Shown here piece after piece: positions 1-5,881 of a DNA stretch of 13,662 nucleotides. The notes below the pieces were generated by a model. That model was not told the DNA's origin. It was given only the letters and a program-made list of their open reading frames with translations, and ran no database searches. A program made the position numbers and the translations under genes. This DNA is from CAZTTG01 sp964615935 (GTDB lineage: Bacteria; Planctomycetota; UBA1135; GCA-002686595): assembly GCA_964615935.1 (NCBI GenBank), contig CAZTTG010000127.1:1-13662 (forward strand), given 5' to 3'. How positions within the stretch are numbered: the stretch's first letter is position 1; each line of letters begins with the position of its first letter.

Positions 1-23
1 GGCCGGGGCAGGCCGGTGATCGC

Positions 24-128
24 GCCGCGCGCTCCTGCGCGCGGCTGCGCCACATGCTCGCTGCGCTCGCGTGGCGCGGACGGGCCCCTGACGGGGCCCG
101 CGCTCGCCGCGGACCGGGAGCCGGTCCG
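24..128. repeat. Cluster of four tandem perfect inverted repeats
   Basis: Four separate hairpins lie almost end to end. Nine-base arms GCCGCGCGC/GCGCGCGGC (24-32 and 37-45) have a TCCT loop. Seven-base arms GCGCCAC/GTGGCGC (47-53 and 71-77) have a 17-base loop. Eight-base arms CGGGCCCC/GGGGCCCG (81-88 and 93-100) have a TGAC loop. Eight-base arms CGGACCGG/CCGGTCCG (110-117 and 121-128) have a GAG loop. The palindrome GGGGCCCC follows at 137-144. All arms pair perfectly. No T-run follows any of them, and no convincing gene lies within 1-218. Possible roles are a terminator or processing region for a gene left of the window, a structured leader, or an intergenic palindromic element. Confidence 0.75.
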
Positions 129-150
129 GATCGCGCGGGGCCCCTGCGAG

Positions 151-156
151 TACCCT
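151..156 (+). promoter_or_regulatory. Possible -10 box for the alpha/beta hydrolase gene
   Basis: TACCCT sits 62 bases before the ATG at 219. The same ten-base context, TACCCTGRTC, recurs at 1101-1110, just upstream of the pterin-synthase-like gene. I see no clear -35 element. The assignment rests on the TANNNT pattern and on its recurrence before a second gene. Confidence 0.3.
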
Positions 157-218
157 GATCCTGATGGAGGGCGTCCGCGGGCTTGACCCGCGGGCGTCCT
201 CCGCTGCAATTGGGGGGT

Positions 219-1046
219 ATGCGACGCCTCCTGCGCCTCCTCGTTGTCGTCCTCGTCGCGATGGGCCTCCTGTCGCTGGCCCTCCCCATGATCGCGCGCC
301 ACCTCATCTTCCATCCCACCGCGGGCGAGCAGGCCACCCCGGCCGAGCGCGGGCTCGAGTACGAGGCCCTGCGCCTCTCGACCGAGGACGGCCTCCTCCT
401 CACGGCCTGGTACCTGCCCGCGCCCGGGGCCCGCCGCACGGTGCTGTACCTGCACGGCAACGCCGGGAACCTCTCCGATCGCGTGTGGCGCCTGGCGCGC
501 CTGGCCTCCGAGGGGCTGGCGGTCCTGGCCTTCGACTACCGCGGCTTCGGGCTGTCCGAGGGCCGCCCCAGCGTGCGCGGCACCGGCCTGGACGCCCGGG
601 CGGCCTGGGACCACCTGACCGGGGAGCGCGGCCTGGAGCCCGGCGAGATCGTGCTGGTGGGCTCCTCCCTGGGCGCCGCGGTGGCCCTGCAGCTGGTCGA
701 ATCGGGGGCGCGGCCGGCGGCCGTGATCCTGGAGGCGCCCTTCGCCTCGATCCGCGCCATGAGCCGCGCGGTCTTCCCGCTCCTTCCCGCCTTCCTGGTC
801 CCCGACCACTACGACAACCTGGCCGCGGCGCGCCGCCTGGACCTGCCCCTGGCGATCTACCACGGGACCGCCGACCAGGTGGTCCCCTTCGAGCAGGGCC
901 GGAGGCTCTTCGAGGCCGCCGCCGGGCCCAAGAGCTTCTTCGCCATCGAGGGGGGGCCCCACCAGCCCGTGGGGCTCGTCGCGGGCTTCGACTGGATGGG
1001 GCACCTCGCGGCCCTGGCTCGCGGCGAGGTGCGCATCGGGGACTGA
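219..1046 (+). CDS. Membrane-anchored alpha/beta hydrolase (ABHD12/13, Bem46-like)
   Basis: Predicted serine hydrolase of 275 residues. Residues 4-26 form a hydrophobic signal-anchor that would place the catalytic domain outside the cytoplasmic membrane. The fold's landmarks are in order: the oxyanion-side HGNAGN motif (79-84), the strand-turn FDYRGFGLSEG (105-115), the nucleophile elbow G-S-S-L-G with Ser150, the acid Asp219 in YHGTADQVVP, and the base His248 in GGPHQ. The triad is complete, so the protein is probably active. The substrate is unknown; relatives act on lipid or acyl esters and some are annotated as peptidases. I chose ATG 219 because the G-run GGGGGG (212-217) lies directly upstream and the signal-anchor begins there. 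A TTG at 183 would only add 12 unlikely residues. The next gene starts 83 bases downstream with its own promoter-like box, so operon membership is uncertain. Confidence 0.88.
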   Translation: MRRLLRLLVVVLVAMGLLSLALPMIARHLIFHPTAGEQATPAERGLEYEALRLSTEDGLLLTAWYLPAPGARRTVLYLHGNAGNLSDRVWRLARLASEGLAVLAFDYRGFGLSEGRPSVRGTGLDARAAWDHLTGERGLEPGEIVLVGSSLGAAVALQLVESGARPAAVILEAPFASIRAMSRAVFPLLPAFLVPDHYDNLAAARRLDLPLAIYHGTADQVVPFEQGRRLFEAAAGPKSFFAIEGGPHQPVGLVAGFDWMGHLAALARGEVRIGD

Positions 1047-1100
1047 AGGTCTCCGCGAGGAAACCGCCCAGGAGACCCACCGCGAGGCCGGACACGCCGC

Positions 1101-1106
1101 TACCCT
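1101..1106 (+). promoter_or_regulatory. Possible -10 box for the pterin-synthase-like gene
   Basis: TACCCT lies 23 bases before the ATG at 1130, with the same following bases (GRTC) as the box at 151-160. There is no recognisable -35. A GGAG ribosome-binding site follows at 1119-1122. Confidence 0.3.
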
Positions 1107-1129
1107 GGTCGGCCTCCCGGAGCGAGCCC

Positions 1130-1624
1130 ATGGAACGCTGGTCCATCGACCTCTACAAGCAGGACTTCAAGTTCTCCGCCGCGCACTTCCTGGTCTTCCC
1201 CGACGGGAGCGCCGAGCGGCTGCACGGCCACAACTACCGCGTGACGGTGGAGATCGAGGCGCGGCTGGGCCCCTGCGGGCTGGTGATCGACTTCCGCCAG
1301 ATCAAGCCCCTGGTCCGCGAGCTGGTGGCCGAGCTGGACGAGCACTGGCTGCTGCCCGGGGAGCACCCGGAGGTCCTCCGCGAGCTGCGGGAGGACGGGG
1401 TCCTGGAGGTGCGCTACCGCGAACGCTACTACGCCGCGCCGGAGCAGGACGTGCTCGTGCTGCCGCTGAACAACGTGAGCTCCGAGAACCTGGCCGGCTG
1501 GCTGGGGCGCCAGCTCCGGCGGCGGCTCGAGCAGCGCTTCGAGGGGATCTCGGTCCGGCGCCTGCGGCTGGCGGTGGAGGAGACCGCCGGGCAGAGCGGG
1601 GTGTACCGCTACGATTCCGAGTAG
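1130..1624 (+). CDS. 6-pyruvoyl-tetrahydropterin synthase/QueD-fold protein lacking the catalytic Cys
   Basis: A 164-residue member of the PTPS/QueD (T-fold) family. Classical members turn 7,8-dihydroneopterin triphosphate into 6-pyruvoyl-tetrahydropterin or 6-carboxy-tetrahydropterin (queuosine pathway). The three zinc ligands are present: His19 in FSAAHF, and His32 and His34 in LHGHNY. The VIDFRQIK strand, a SSENLA segment matching the family's SENLA motif, and the C-terminal pterin-anchoring Glu region (VEETAGQSGVY) are also visible. Two things are odd. The catalytic Cys normally four residues before the HGH histidine is Ala28, and the only Cys in the protein is Cys49, after the zinc site. 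The usual LDHxxLN reads LDEHWLLP, followed by an insert of about 30 residues before SSENLA. It may catalyse a different pterin reaction or be an inactive homologue. The start is supported by GGAG at 1119-1122. No other queuosine gene is nearby. Confidence 0.8.
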   Translation: MERWSIDLYKQDFKFSAAHFLVFPDGSAERLHGHNYRVTVEIEARLGPCGLVIDFRQIKPLVRELVAELDEHWLLPGEHPEVLRELREDGVLEVRYRERYYAAPEQDVLVLPLNNVSSENLAGWLGRQLRRRLEQRFEGISVRRLRLAVEETAGQSGVYRYDSE

Positions 1625-1673
1625 GAAGCCTCAATCTCGGCCCGCGTCCGGCCGATGAAGCTCCGGGATACCC

Positions 1674-2954
1674 ATGAAGAGGATCTGGATCGCGACCGCG
1701 GTCCTCCTCGCGGCGGGCTGCAGCCCCTCCGTGGGGAGCAACCGCCCGAACGTCCTCGTGGTCGCGCTGGACAGCGTGCGGGCGGACCACCTGGGGTGCC
1801 AGGGCCACGACCGCCTGACCAGCCCGGCCCTGGACGCCCTGGCGAGTGAGGGTGTGCGCTTCGAGCGCGCCTACTCGGTGGCCCCCTGGGGCCTGCCCTC
1901 GGTGGCCTCCATGGTGACCGGGCGCTTCCCCGGGGACCTGGGCGTGCGCGGCCTGGCGGACGGGCTCCCGGACGGGACGCCCACCCTGGCCGAGCTGCTC
2001 GCGGCCCGGGGGTACGCCACGGCCGCGGTGGTCAGCGACTTCCTGCTGGGCGGGGCGCGGCGGCTCTCGAGGGGCTACGGCTCCTTCGAGGACGGCGAGG
2101 CCCGCGGCGACGAGCACCTGTCCACCCCGGGCGTGACCCGCCAGGCCCGGGCGCGGCTGCGGGAGCTGGCGCGGGGTGAGGACCCCTTCTTCCTCTTCGT
2201 CCACTACTACGATCCCCACGCGAGCTGGATGGATCACCCCGAGGTGGCCTTCGCCACCGACGCGGTGGAGGGGCTGCGCGGGGGCGAGTCGATCCAGGAG
2301 CTGCGCCTCCTGTCGAAGGAGATGAGCGCGGCGCAGCTCGCGTTCGTCCGCGACCTCTACGACGAGGAGATCCGCGCGGCCGACGAGGGGGTGGGTGAGC
2401 TCCTGGCGGAGCTGGAGAGCCTGGGGCTGGACGAGCAGACCCTGGTGCTGGTCACCGGCACCTGCGGGCAGGAGTTCATGGAGCACGGCTGGATCGGACC
2501 CGCGACGGGCCTCCACGAGGAGTCGGTGCGCGTTCCCCTGCTGGTGCGCGCGCCCGTCGGAAGCCGGCGGCAGGGGGTGGTGTCGCTGCCGGTCTCCACC
2601 GCCTCGCTGGCGCCCACGATCCTGGACCTCCTGGCCCTGAGCCCGCCGCCGGCGGGGACCTTCCGGGCGCCCTCCCTGGCGGCCCTGGTCCAGGGTCGTC
2701 CCCCGCCCGATCCGGGGCCGGTGTACCTCGAGGTCGATTTCGATCCCCCCATCGGGGGCAGCCAGACGCGGGCCGTCCACCAGCGGGCGGTCGTGGGGCG
2801 GCGCTTCAAGCTGATCCGTTGCGAGGACTCGGGTCGGATGGAGCTCTACGACCTGAACCTCGACCCCGGCGAGCGGCAGGACGTGGCCGCGGGCTACCCC
2901 GAGGAGGTCGAGCGGCTGCAGCAGAGCCTCGATCGCCACCTGGGCGGGGGATAG
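1674..2954 (+). CDS. Sulfatase-fold lipoprotein, probable pseudoenzyme
   Basis: Protein of 426 residues with a signal peptide and lipobox LAAGC (Cys16), so probably a lipoprotein. The alkaline-phosphatase/sulfatase fold is clear: VLVVALDSVRADHLG (27-41), a TGRFP turn (82-86), the HYYDPH motif (177-182), LHEESVRVPLL (280-290), the ELE/helix region 242-250, and the terminal RFKLI plus LYDLNLDPGERQDV signature. The catalytic site is degraded. The C/S/T-x-P-x-R position reads G-L-P-S-V, with Gly73 where the formylglycine-forming Cys/Ser or a Thr nucleophile should be. The second metal-binding motif, normally S-D-H-G, reads G-T-C-G (262-265). Asp33 remains. I infer a non-catalytic or functionally altered member, perhaps binding a glycan or lipid head group. 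The gene follows the pterin-synthase-like gene by 49 bases. A short GGGA (1665-1668) precedes the ATG. Confidence 0.85.
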   Translation: MKRIWIATAVLLAAGCSPSVGSNRPNVLVVALDSVRADHLGCQGHDRLTSPALDALASEGVRFERAYSVAPWGLPSVASMVTGRFPGDLGVRGLADGLPDGTPTLAELLAARGYATAAVVSDFLLGGARRLSRGYGSFEDGEARGDEHLSTPGVTRQARARLRELARGEDPFFLFVHYYDPHASWMDHPEVAFATDAVEGLRGGESIQELRLLSKEMSAAQLAFVRDLYDEEIRAADEGVGELLAELESLGLDEQTLVLVTGTCGQEFMEHGWIGPATGLHEESVRVPLLVRAPVGSRRQGVVSLPVSTASLAPTILDLLALSPPPAGTFRAPSLAALVQGRPPPDPGPVYLEVDFDPPIGGSQTRAVHQRAVVGRRFKLIRCEDSGRMELYDLNLDPGERQDVAAGYPEEVERLQQSLDRHLGGG

Positions 2955-2966
2955 CCGGCCGCTGGA

Positions 2967-2975
2967 TGGTAGACT
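2967..2975 (+). promoter_or_regulatory. Extended -10 promoter before the small membrane protein
   Basis: TGG followed directly by TAGACT matches an extended -10 (TGnTANNNT), 50 bases before the ATG at 3026. The same arrangement, TGG plus TATTCT, precedes the protease gene at 11292-11300. No -35 is evident, as is common for extended -10 promoters. Confidence 0.4.
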
Positions 2976-3009
2976 CCCCTGGCCGAGGACCCCACGCGGG
3001 GCCCCAGTC

Positions 3010-3017
3010 GGAGGAGG
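3010..3017 (+). promoter_or_regulatory. Strong Shine-Dalgarno site deciding the start at 3026
   Basis: GGAGGAGG lies eight bases before ATG 3026 and is among the strongest ribosome-binding sites in the window. It fixes the start of the small membrane protein, although the frame stays open further upstream. Confidence 0.75.
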
Positions 3018-3025
3018 TACCCTCT

Positions 3026-3328
3026 ATGGATGAGATCGCACAGGGGGAGGCCAGCGGCCTCCTCGCGGACCTGTCGAACTGGTTCGACCACATCAGCGCG
3101 ACCGTGGCGGAGTTCGTCCAGGACCAGCCCCTCCTGGCCAGCGTGGTCGCGGTCATCGCCGTGGCGCTGATCCTGTACCTGGTCAGCAAGCTGATCAAGA
3201 CGGCCATCGTGGCCATCCTGGGGATCGCGCTGATCGTGGGGATCATCGTCTTCTTCCTGGGCCCCGACCAGGCGCGCTCCTACCTCGACCAGATCCGCGG
3301 CGGACCGCCGGCCGAGAGCGGAAAGTGA
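3026..3328 (+). CDS. Small two-helix membrane protein of unknown function
   Basis: A 100-residue protein I do not recognise by family. Residues 1-35 are acidic and amphipathic (DEIAQGEAS..DLSNWFDHISATVAEF). Two hydrophobic helices follow at about 36-54 (PLLASVVAVIAVALILYLV) and 60-77 (AIVAILGIALIVGIIVFF), separated by the basic turn SKLIK. A short polar tail ends in GGPPAESGK. The basic turn suggests that both ends face away from the cytoplasm and the turn faces in, by the positive-inside rule. The gene has its own promoter-like box and a strong ribosome-binding site, so it is probably well translated. It ends 41 bases before the stop of the convergent PPC lipoprotein, and I see no hairpin terminator between them. 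Confidence 0.75.
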   Translation: MDEIAQGEASGLLADLSNWFDHISATVAEFVQDQPLLASVVAVIAVALILYLVSKLIKTAIVAILGIALIVGIIVFFLGPDQARSYLDQIRGGPPAESGK

Positions 3329-3369
3329 GCCGGCCCCCCGCGGCGCGCTGAAATGCGGAGTCGGGCTCC

Positions 3370-4071
3370 TCAGTCGGCGGGGGCCAGCAGCTCCACCACC
3401 TCGACCCGGCCCTCATCGTCCAGGAGGATCAGCTCGGCGACGGGCACGCGTGGCGCGGCCGGTGCGGCGATCGGTTCGGGACGCCGCCCGTAGGGGCGGG
3501 CCCGCTCCAGGAGCTCGGGGCTGGGCCGGCTCTCCTCGCCGATCCGGCGCATGCGCTGGCCCGCGCCATCGCCGGCGCCCTCGGCCAGCGGGCGCGCGTA
3601 CACCTCGAAGGAGTAGGGCGTCGCGCCCCAGGCCGGCAGGACCACCAGGTGCACCTCGACGCCCGGCTCGTAGACCTCGAAGAAGCCGCCCTCGGGGTTG
3701 CAGCCGCAGTCGAAGAAGAACACGTACTGGCCGAGCTGCGGGTCGTACACGCCGATGTCGAGGTCCGAGAGGGGATCGTGCTGGAAGAGCCTCAGCTCCA
3801 CCTCGCAGGGCTGGTCCACGACGAAGGCGAAGCCGTCGGCGGGATCGAAGCCGGCCTCGCTGAAGCCCTCGATGACCCAGCTCCGGCCGGGACGCAGCCC
3901 GCCGATCCAGTTGGCCTCCCAGACCTGGTCGTTGGGCTCCTGCTCGTAGATCACGTTCGTGCCGTACCCGCCGCCCGGGCCGTAGGGAGCGCACGAGCTG
4001 GCGCCCAGGACCGCGACGACGAGGGGGATCGCGAGGAGGGAGACCTTGGGGAGAGGGTGGGGGGTGCGCAT
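3370..4071 (-). CDS. Secreted PPC-domain protein, probable lipoprotein
   Basis: Protein of 233 residues. Basic residues, then a hydrophobic stretch (10-24) and Cys27 in GASSC give a signal peptide with an imperfect lipobox. It may be a lipoprotein or be cut by ordinary signal peptidase. Residues about 42-158 match the bacterial pre-peptidase C-terminal (PPC) beta-sandwich: YEQEPND at the start, a DGFAFVV strand, DLDIGVYD in the middle, and PYSFEVYA at the end. An unusual FFFDCGC loop lies between strands. The tail, roughly 159-233, is polar and Pro/Arg-rich. PPC domains usually accompany secreted proteases and other exported enzymes as binding or targeting modules. Here the domain stands alone, so the protein may bind a surface partner. 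The start is fixed by AAGGAG at 4084-4079, seven bases before the ATG, and by the signal peptide. Upstream lies a strong sigma-54 promoter match. Confidence 0.8.
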   Translation of the reverse strand: MRTPHPLPKVSLLAIPLVVAVLGASSCAPYGPGGGYGTNVIYEQEPNDQVWEANWIGGLRPGRSWVIEGFSEAGFDPADGFAFVVDQPCEVELRLFQHDPLSDLDIGVYDPQLGQYVFFFDCGCNPEGGFFEVYEPGVEVHLVVLPAWGATPYSFEVYARPLAEGAGDGAGQRMRRIGEESRPSPELLERARPYGRRPEPIAAPAAPRVPVAELILLDDEGRVEVVELLAPAD

Positions 4072-4127
4072 GGCAGGGCTCCTTGCGTTGGGCCGGGAAA
4101 CCGGCTGTCCTTCCGCCCGGGTCCAGC

Positions 4128-4142
4128 GCAAGCGCCGTGCCA
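4128..4142 (-). promoter_or_regulatory. Sigma-54 (-24/-12) promoter for the PPC lipoprotein
   Basis: Read on the reverse strand, the sequence is TGGCACG, then GCGC, then TTGC. It matches all the core bases of the consensus TGGCACG-N4-TTGC, with the required ten bases between the -24 GG and the -12 GC. Transcription would start near 4116, giving a leader of about 45 bases that contains the AAGGAG ribosome-binding site at 4084-4079. Promoters of this type need RpoN and an enhancer-binding activator. The activator is not encoded in the window. Confidence 0.65.
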
Positions 4143-4152
4143 CGGCCGTCGA

Positions 4153-4179
4153 CCCCCCCGGCGGCCCCTGCGGGGGGGG
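4153..4179. repeat. Homopolymeric C7/G8 hairpin
   Basis: Seven consecutive C (4153-4159) face eight consecutive G (4172-4179) across a 12-base loop. The arms could form an all-G:C stem. A shorter alternative pairs CCCC (4165-4168) with GGGG (4172-4175). The segment lies just upstream of the sigma-54 promoter. Confidence 0.5.
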
Positions 4180-4289
4180 CTCCGGCGGGGCTGTCGCCTG
4201 GAGAGCGCAGCCGCGTGTCCTCGGGGGACACCCGCTCCCGCCGTGTGAAGCGCGTGTATGCGCGGGTGGTTGCGGGAAGGCGTCGGCCC

Positions 4290-4341
4290 CCCGGCGTTCA
4301 ACAGCGGGGCGAAGCCCCGCCAGCTGCAACGCCGGGCGTTG
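4290..4341. repeat. Nested hairpin with overlapping palindrome
   Basis: The outer nine-base arms CCCGGCGTT/AACGCCGGG (4290-4298 and 4328-4336) pair perfectly. Inside them, the seven-base arms GCGGGGC/GCCCCGC (4304-4310 and 4314-4320) close on GAA, so the tip reads GCGAAGC, a sequence known to form an unusually stable mini-hairpin in DNA. The right outer arm is also half of a second palindrome, CAACGCC-G-GGCGTTG (4327-4341), so two folds compete for it. The palindrome lies about 190 bases upstream of the sigma-54 promoter, a distance at which activator sites are often found. Confidence 0.65.
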
Positions 4342-4411
4342 GGCCGCGGCCGCCAGGCCGCCGGTCCAGCGCGAAATGGGCTCCGGGCGCGTACCGGGCC
4401 GCGGGAGGCCG

Positions 4412-4420
4412 TGGCACAAT
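4412..4420 (+). promoter_or_regulatory. Possible extended -10 for miaB
   Basis: TGG followed by CACAAT resembles an extended -10 and lies 24 bases before ATG 4445. It overlaps the right 11-base inverted repeat. The sigma-54 reading fails here because the -12 position is CC rather than GC. Confidence 0.3.
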
Positions 4421-4444
4421 CCCCCCTCGCCGACGGACCGCCCC

Positions 4445-5881
4445 ATGACGCGCACTCGCACCCGATCCCGCACCGAGAAGGACGCCGCGGACGCCGCCCC
4501 GCGGCTGCACGTGGTGACCTTCGGCTGCCAGATGAACAAGTACGACTCGGAGCGGGTGGAGGGGCGCTTCCGCCGCCGCGGCTGGCGCACCACCTCCTCC
4601 GCCGAGGACGCCGACGCGATCCTGTTCAACACCTGCTCGGTGCGCGAGCACGCCGAGGACCGCGTGTGGTCCTGGCTGGGGCGGCTGAAGCGCGAGAAGG
4701 AGCGCCGTCCGGAGCTGGTGGTCGGCGTGATGGGGTGCATGGCGCAGCGGGTGGGGGAGGAGCTCTTCCGGCGCGCCGGCCACGTGGACGTGGTGTGCGG
4801 CACGCGGCAGCTCCTGCACCTGCCGGAGCTGGTGGAGGAGGTGCGCGCCCGCCGGGCCGAGCCCGCCGGCGGCGGTCGCGGCCGGGCCCGCGTGCTCAGC
4901 CTGGACACCGACGGCCGGGTGAGCGCGGATCGGGAGGGCGAGGTCTACGAGGGTGGACCGCACGGCTACCTGGCGGTGATGCGCGGCTGCGACCTGGCCT
5001 GCAGCTTCTGCGTGGTGCCGTCGACGCGCGGGCGGGTGCAGAGCCGGCCGATCGAGGATGTGGTGCGCGAGGCGCGCTGGATGGTGGAGCGGGGGGCGCG
5101 GGCGATCTCGCTCCTGGGGCAGACCATCGACGCCTACGGCCGGGACCTCTCCCTCCCGGGTCCCGAGGAGGCCCGTGGCCGGGGTCGCGGGGGGCGGCCG
5201 GGCCTGGCGGACCTGGTCTACCGCCTGCAGGAGCTGGAGGGTCTGGCGCGCATCCGCCTGGTCACCCTGCACCCCACCTACGTGGACGAGCACCTGGCCC
5301 GCGCCCTGCGCGACTGCGACAAGTGCGACCGCTTCCTGCCCCTGCCGCTGCAGTCGGGCTCGGATCGGGTGCTGGCGGCCATGCGCCGGGGCTACACGAC
5401 CGAGCTGTACCGGCGCCGGATCGACCTCCTGCGCGAGCAGCTGCCCGACCTGGAGCTGGCCTCGGACTGGATCGTGGGCTTCCCGGGCGAGGGCGAGGAG
5501 GACTTCCGCGCCAGCGAGCGCCTGCTGGCCGACCACGGCTTCGCCGTCAACTACGTCTTCAAGTACAGCCCCCGTCCGGGCACCACCGCGGCCGCCCTTC
5601 CCGACGACGTGCCCGAAGAGGTCAAGAAGGAGCGCCACCAGCGCCTCCTGGCGGTCGCCGAGCGCGCCGGCCTCGAGCGCCACCAGCGCCAGATCGGACG
5701 CCGCCAACCGGTCTTCGTCGAGGAGGTCTCCGAGCGCGCTCCCGGCACCCTGGTGGGCCGCACCTTCCACAACCTGGCGTGCACCTTCGAGGGCGAGCTC
5801 GAGCGGGTGGGGCCGGTGGTGGAGGTCATGCCCCTGGAGGCCAGCCCGTACGGGCTCGCCGGCAGGATGGGTGCGGACTGA
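4445..5881 (+). CDS. miaB: tRNA-2-methylthio-N6-dimethylallyladenosine synthase
   Basis: Radical-SAM methylthiotransferase of 478 residues that adds the 2-methylthio group to N6-(dimethylallyl)adenosine-37 of tRNAs reading U-starting codons, in the cytoplasm. The N-terminal UPF0004 domain binds the auxiliary [4Fe-4S] cluster through Cys28 (FGCQMNKYDSE), Cys64 (NTCSVRE) and Cys98 (GCMAQ). The radical-SAM cluster is held by Cys182, Cys186 and Cys189 (RGCDLACSFCVVPSTRG). A C-terminal TRAM domain spans about 413-475. The MNxxDSE and CVVPSTRGR..SRP signatures favour MiaB over RimO or MtaB. Where MiaB usually has LLGQNVNAYG, this protein has LLGQTIDAYG. An Arg/Gly-rich insert (about 233-243) lengthens the radical-SAM domain. 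The start is chosen from homology, with about 20 basic and acidic residues before the first strand; there is no clear ribosome-binding site. No downstream partner gene is evident. Confidence 0.93.
   Translation: MTRTRTRSRTEKDAADAAPRLHVVTFGCQMNKYDSERVEGRFRRRGWRTTSSAEDADAILFNTCSVREHAEDRVWSWLGRLKREKERRPELVVGVMGCMAQRVGEELFRRAGHVDVVCGTRQLLHLPELVEEVRARRAEPAGGGRGRARVLSLDTDGRVSADREGEVYEGGPHGYLAVMRGCDLACSFCVVPSTRGRVQSRPIEDVVREARWMVERGARAISLLGQTIDAYGRDLSLPGPEEARGRGRGGRPGLADLVYRLQELEGLARIRLVTLHPTYVDEHLARALRDCDKCDRFLPLPLQSGSDRVLAAMRRGYTTELYRRRIDLLREQLPDLELASDWIVGFPGEGEEDFRASERLLADHGFAVNYVFKYSPRPGTTAAALPDDVPEEVKKERHQRLLAVAERAGLERHQRQIGRRQPVFVEEVSERAPGTLVGRTFHNLACTFEGELERVGPVVEVMPLEASPYGLAGRMGAD

Larger units (their letters stand above)
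4085..4372. repeat. Split direct repeat flanking the hairpin-rich interior
   Basis: Copy 1 (4085-4129) starts with GCGTTGGGCCG and ends with GGTCCAGCGC, 24 bases apart. Copy 2 (4336-4372) has the same two blocks in the same order and orientation, 16 bases apart. Only the end blocks are identical; the middles are GC-rich and differ. Copy 1 overlaps the lipoprotein's leader and the -12 element, and copy 2 begins inside the nested hairpin. Confidence 0.55.
4137..4417. repeat. Mirrored 11-base inverted repeats facing both divergent genes
   Basis: GTGCCACGGCC (4137-4147) and its exact reverse complement GGCCGTGGCAC (4407-4417) bracket a 259-base hairpin-rich interior. Each reads outward as GGCCGTGGCAC toward the neighbouring gene. 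The left copy carries the -24 element of the sigma-54 promoter. The right copy provides the TGGCACAAT stretch just before miaB. There is no obvious target-site duplication outside the pair. Confidence 0.6.
4072..4444. other. Divergent, hairpin-rich intergenic region
   Basis: This 373-base stretch separates the PPC lipoprotein (leftward) from miaB (rightward). The forward frame is open through much of it, but its translation is low-complexity Arg/Gly/Pro with no domain, so I treat it as non-coding. It holds a sigma-54 promoter match (4128-4142), mirrored 11-base repeats (4137-4147 and 4407-4417), a C7/G8 hairpin (4153-4179), a small hairpin with arms GTGTCC/GGACAC (4215-4220 and 4226-4231), a nested hairpin (4290-4336) and a split direct repeat (4085-4129 and 4336-4372). 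Confidence 0.65.

Noticed and set aside
4137..4417. Confident call of a MITE or other mobile element
   Set aside because: The 11-base inverted ends are suggestive, but there is no flanking target duplication and only one copy can be seen. The promoter explanation is at least as good.
4411..4426. Sigma-54 promoter for miaB using the right-hand TGGCAC
   Set aside because: The -12 position reads CC rather than GC, and no TTGC is present.
4046..4444. Extended N-terminus for MiaB, since the frame is open upstream
   Set aside because: The upstream translation is unlike any MiaB N-terminus and would run through the promoter and hairpin region.
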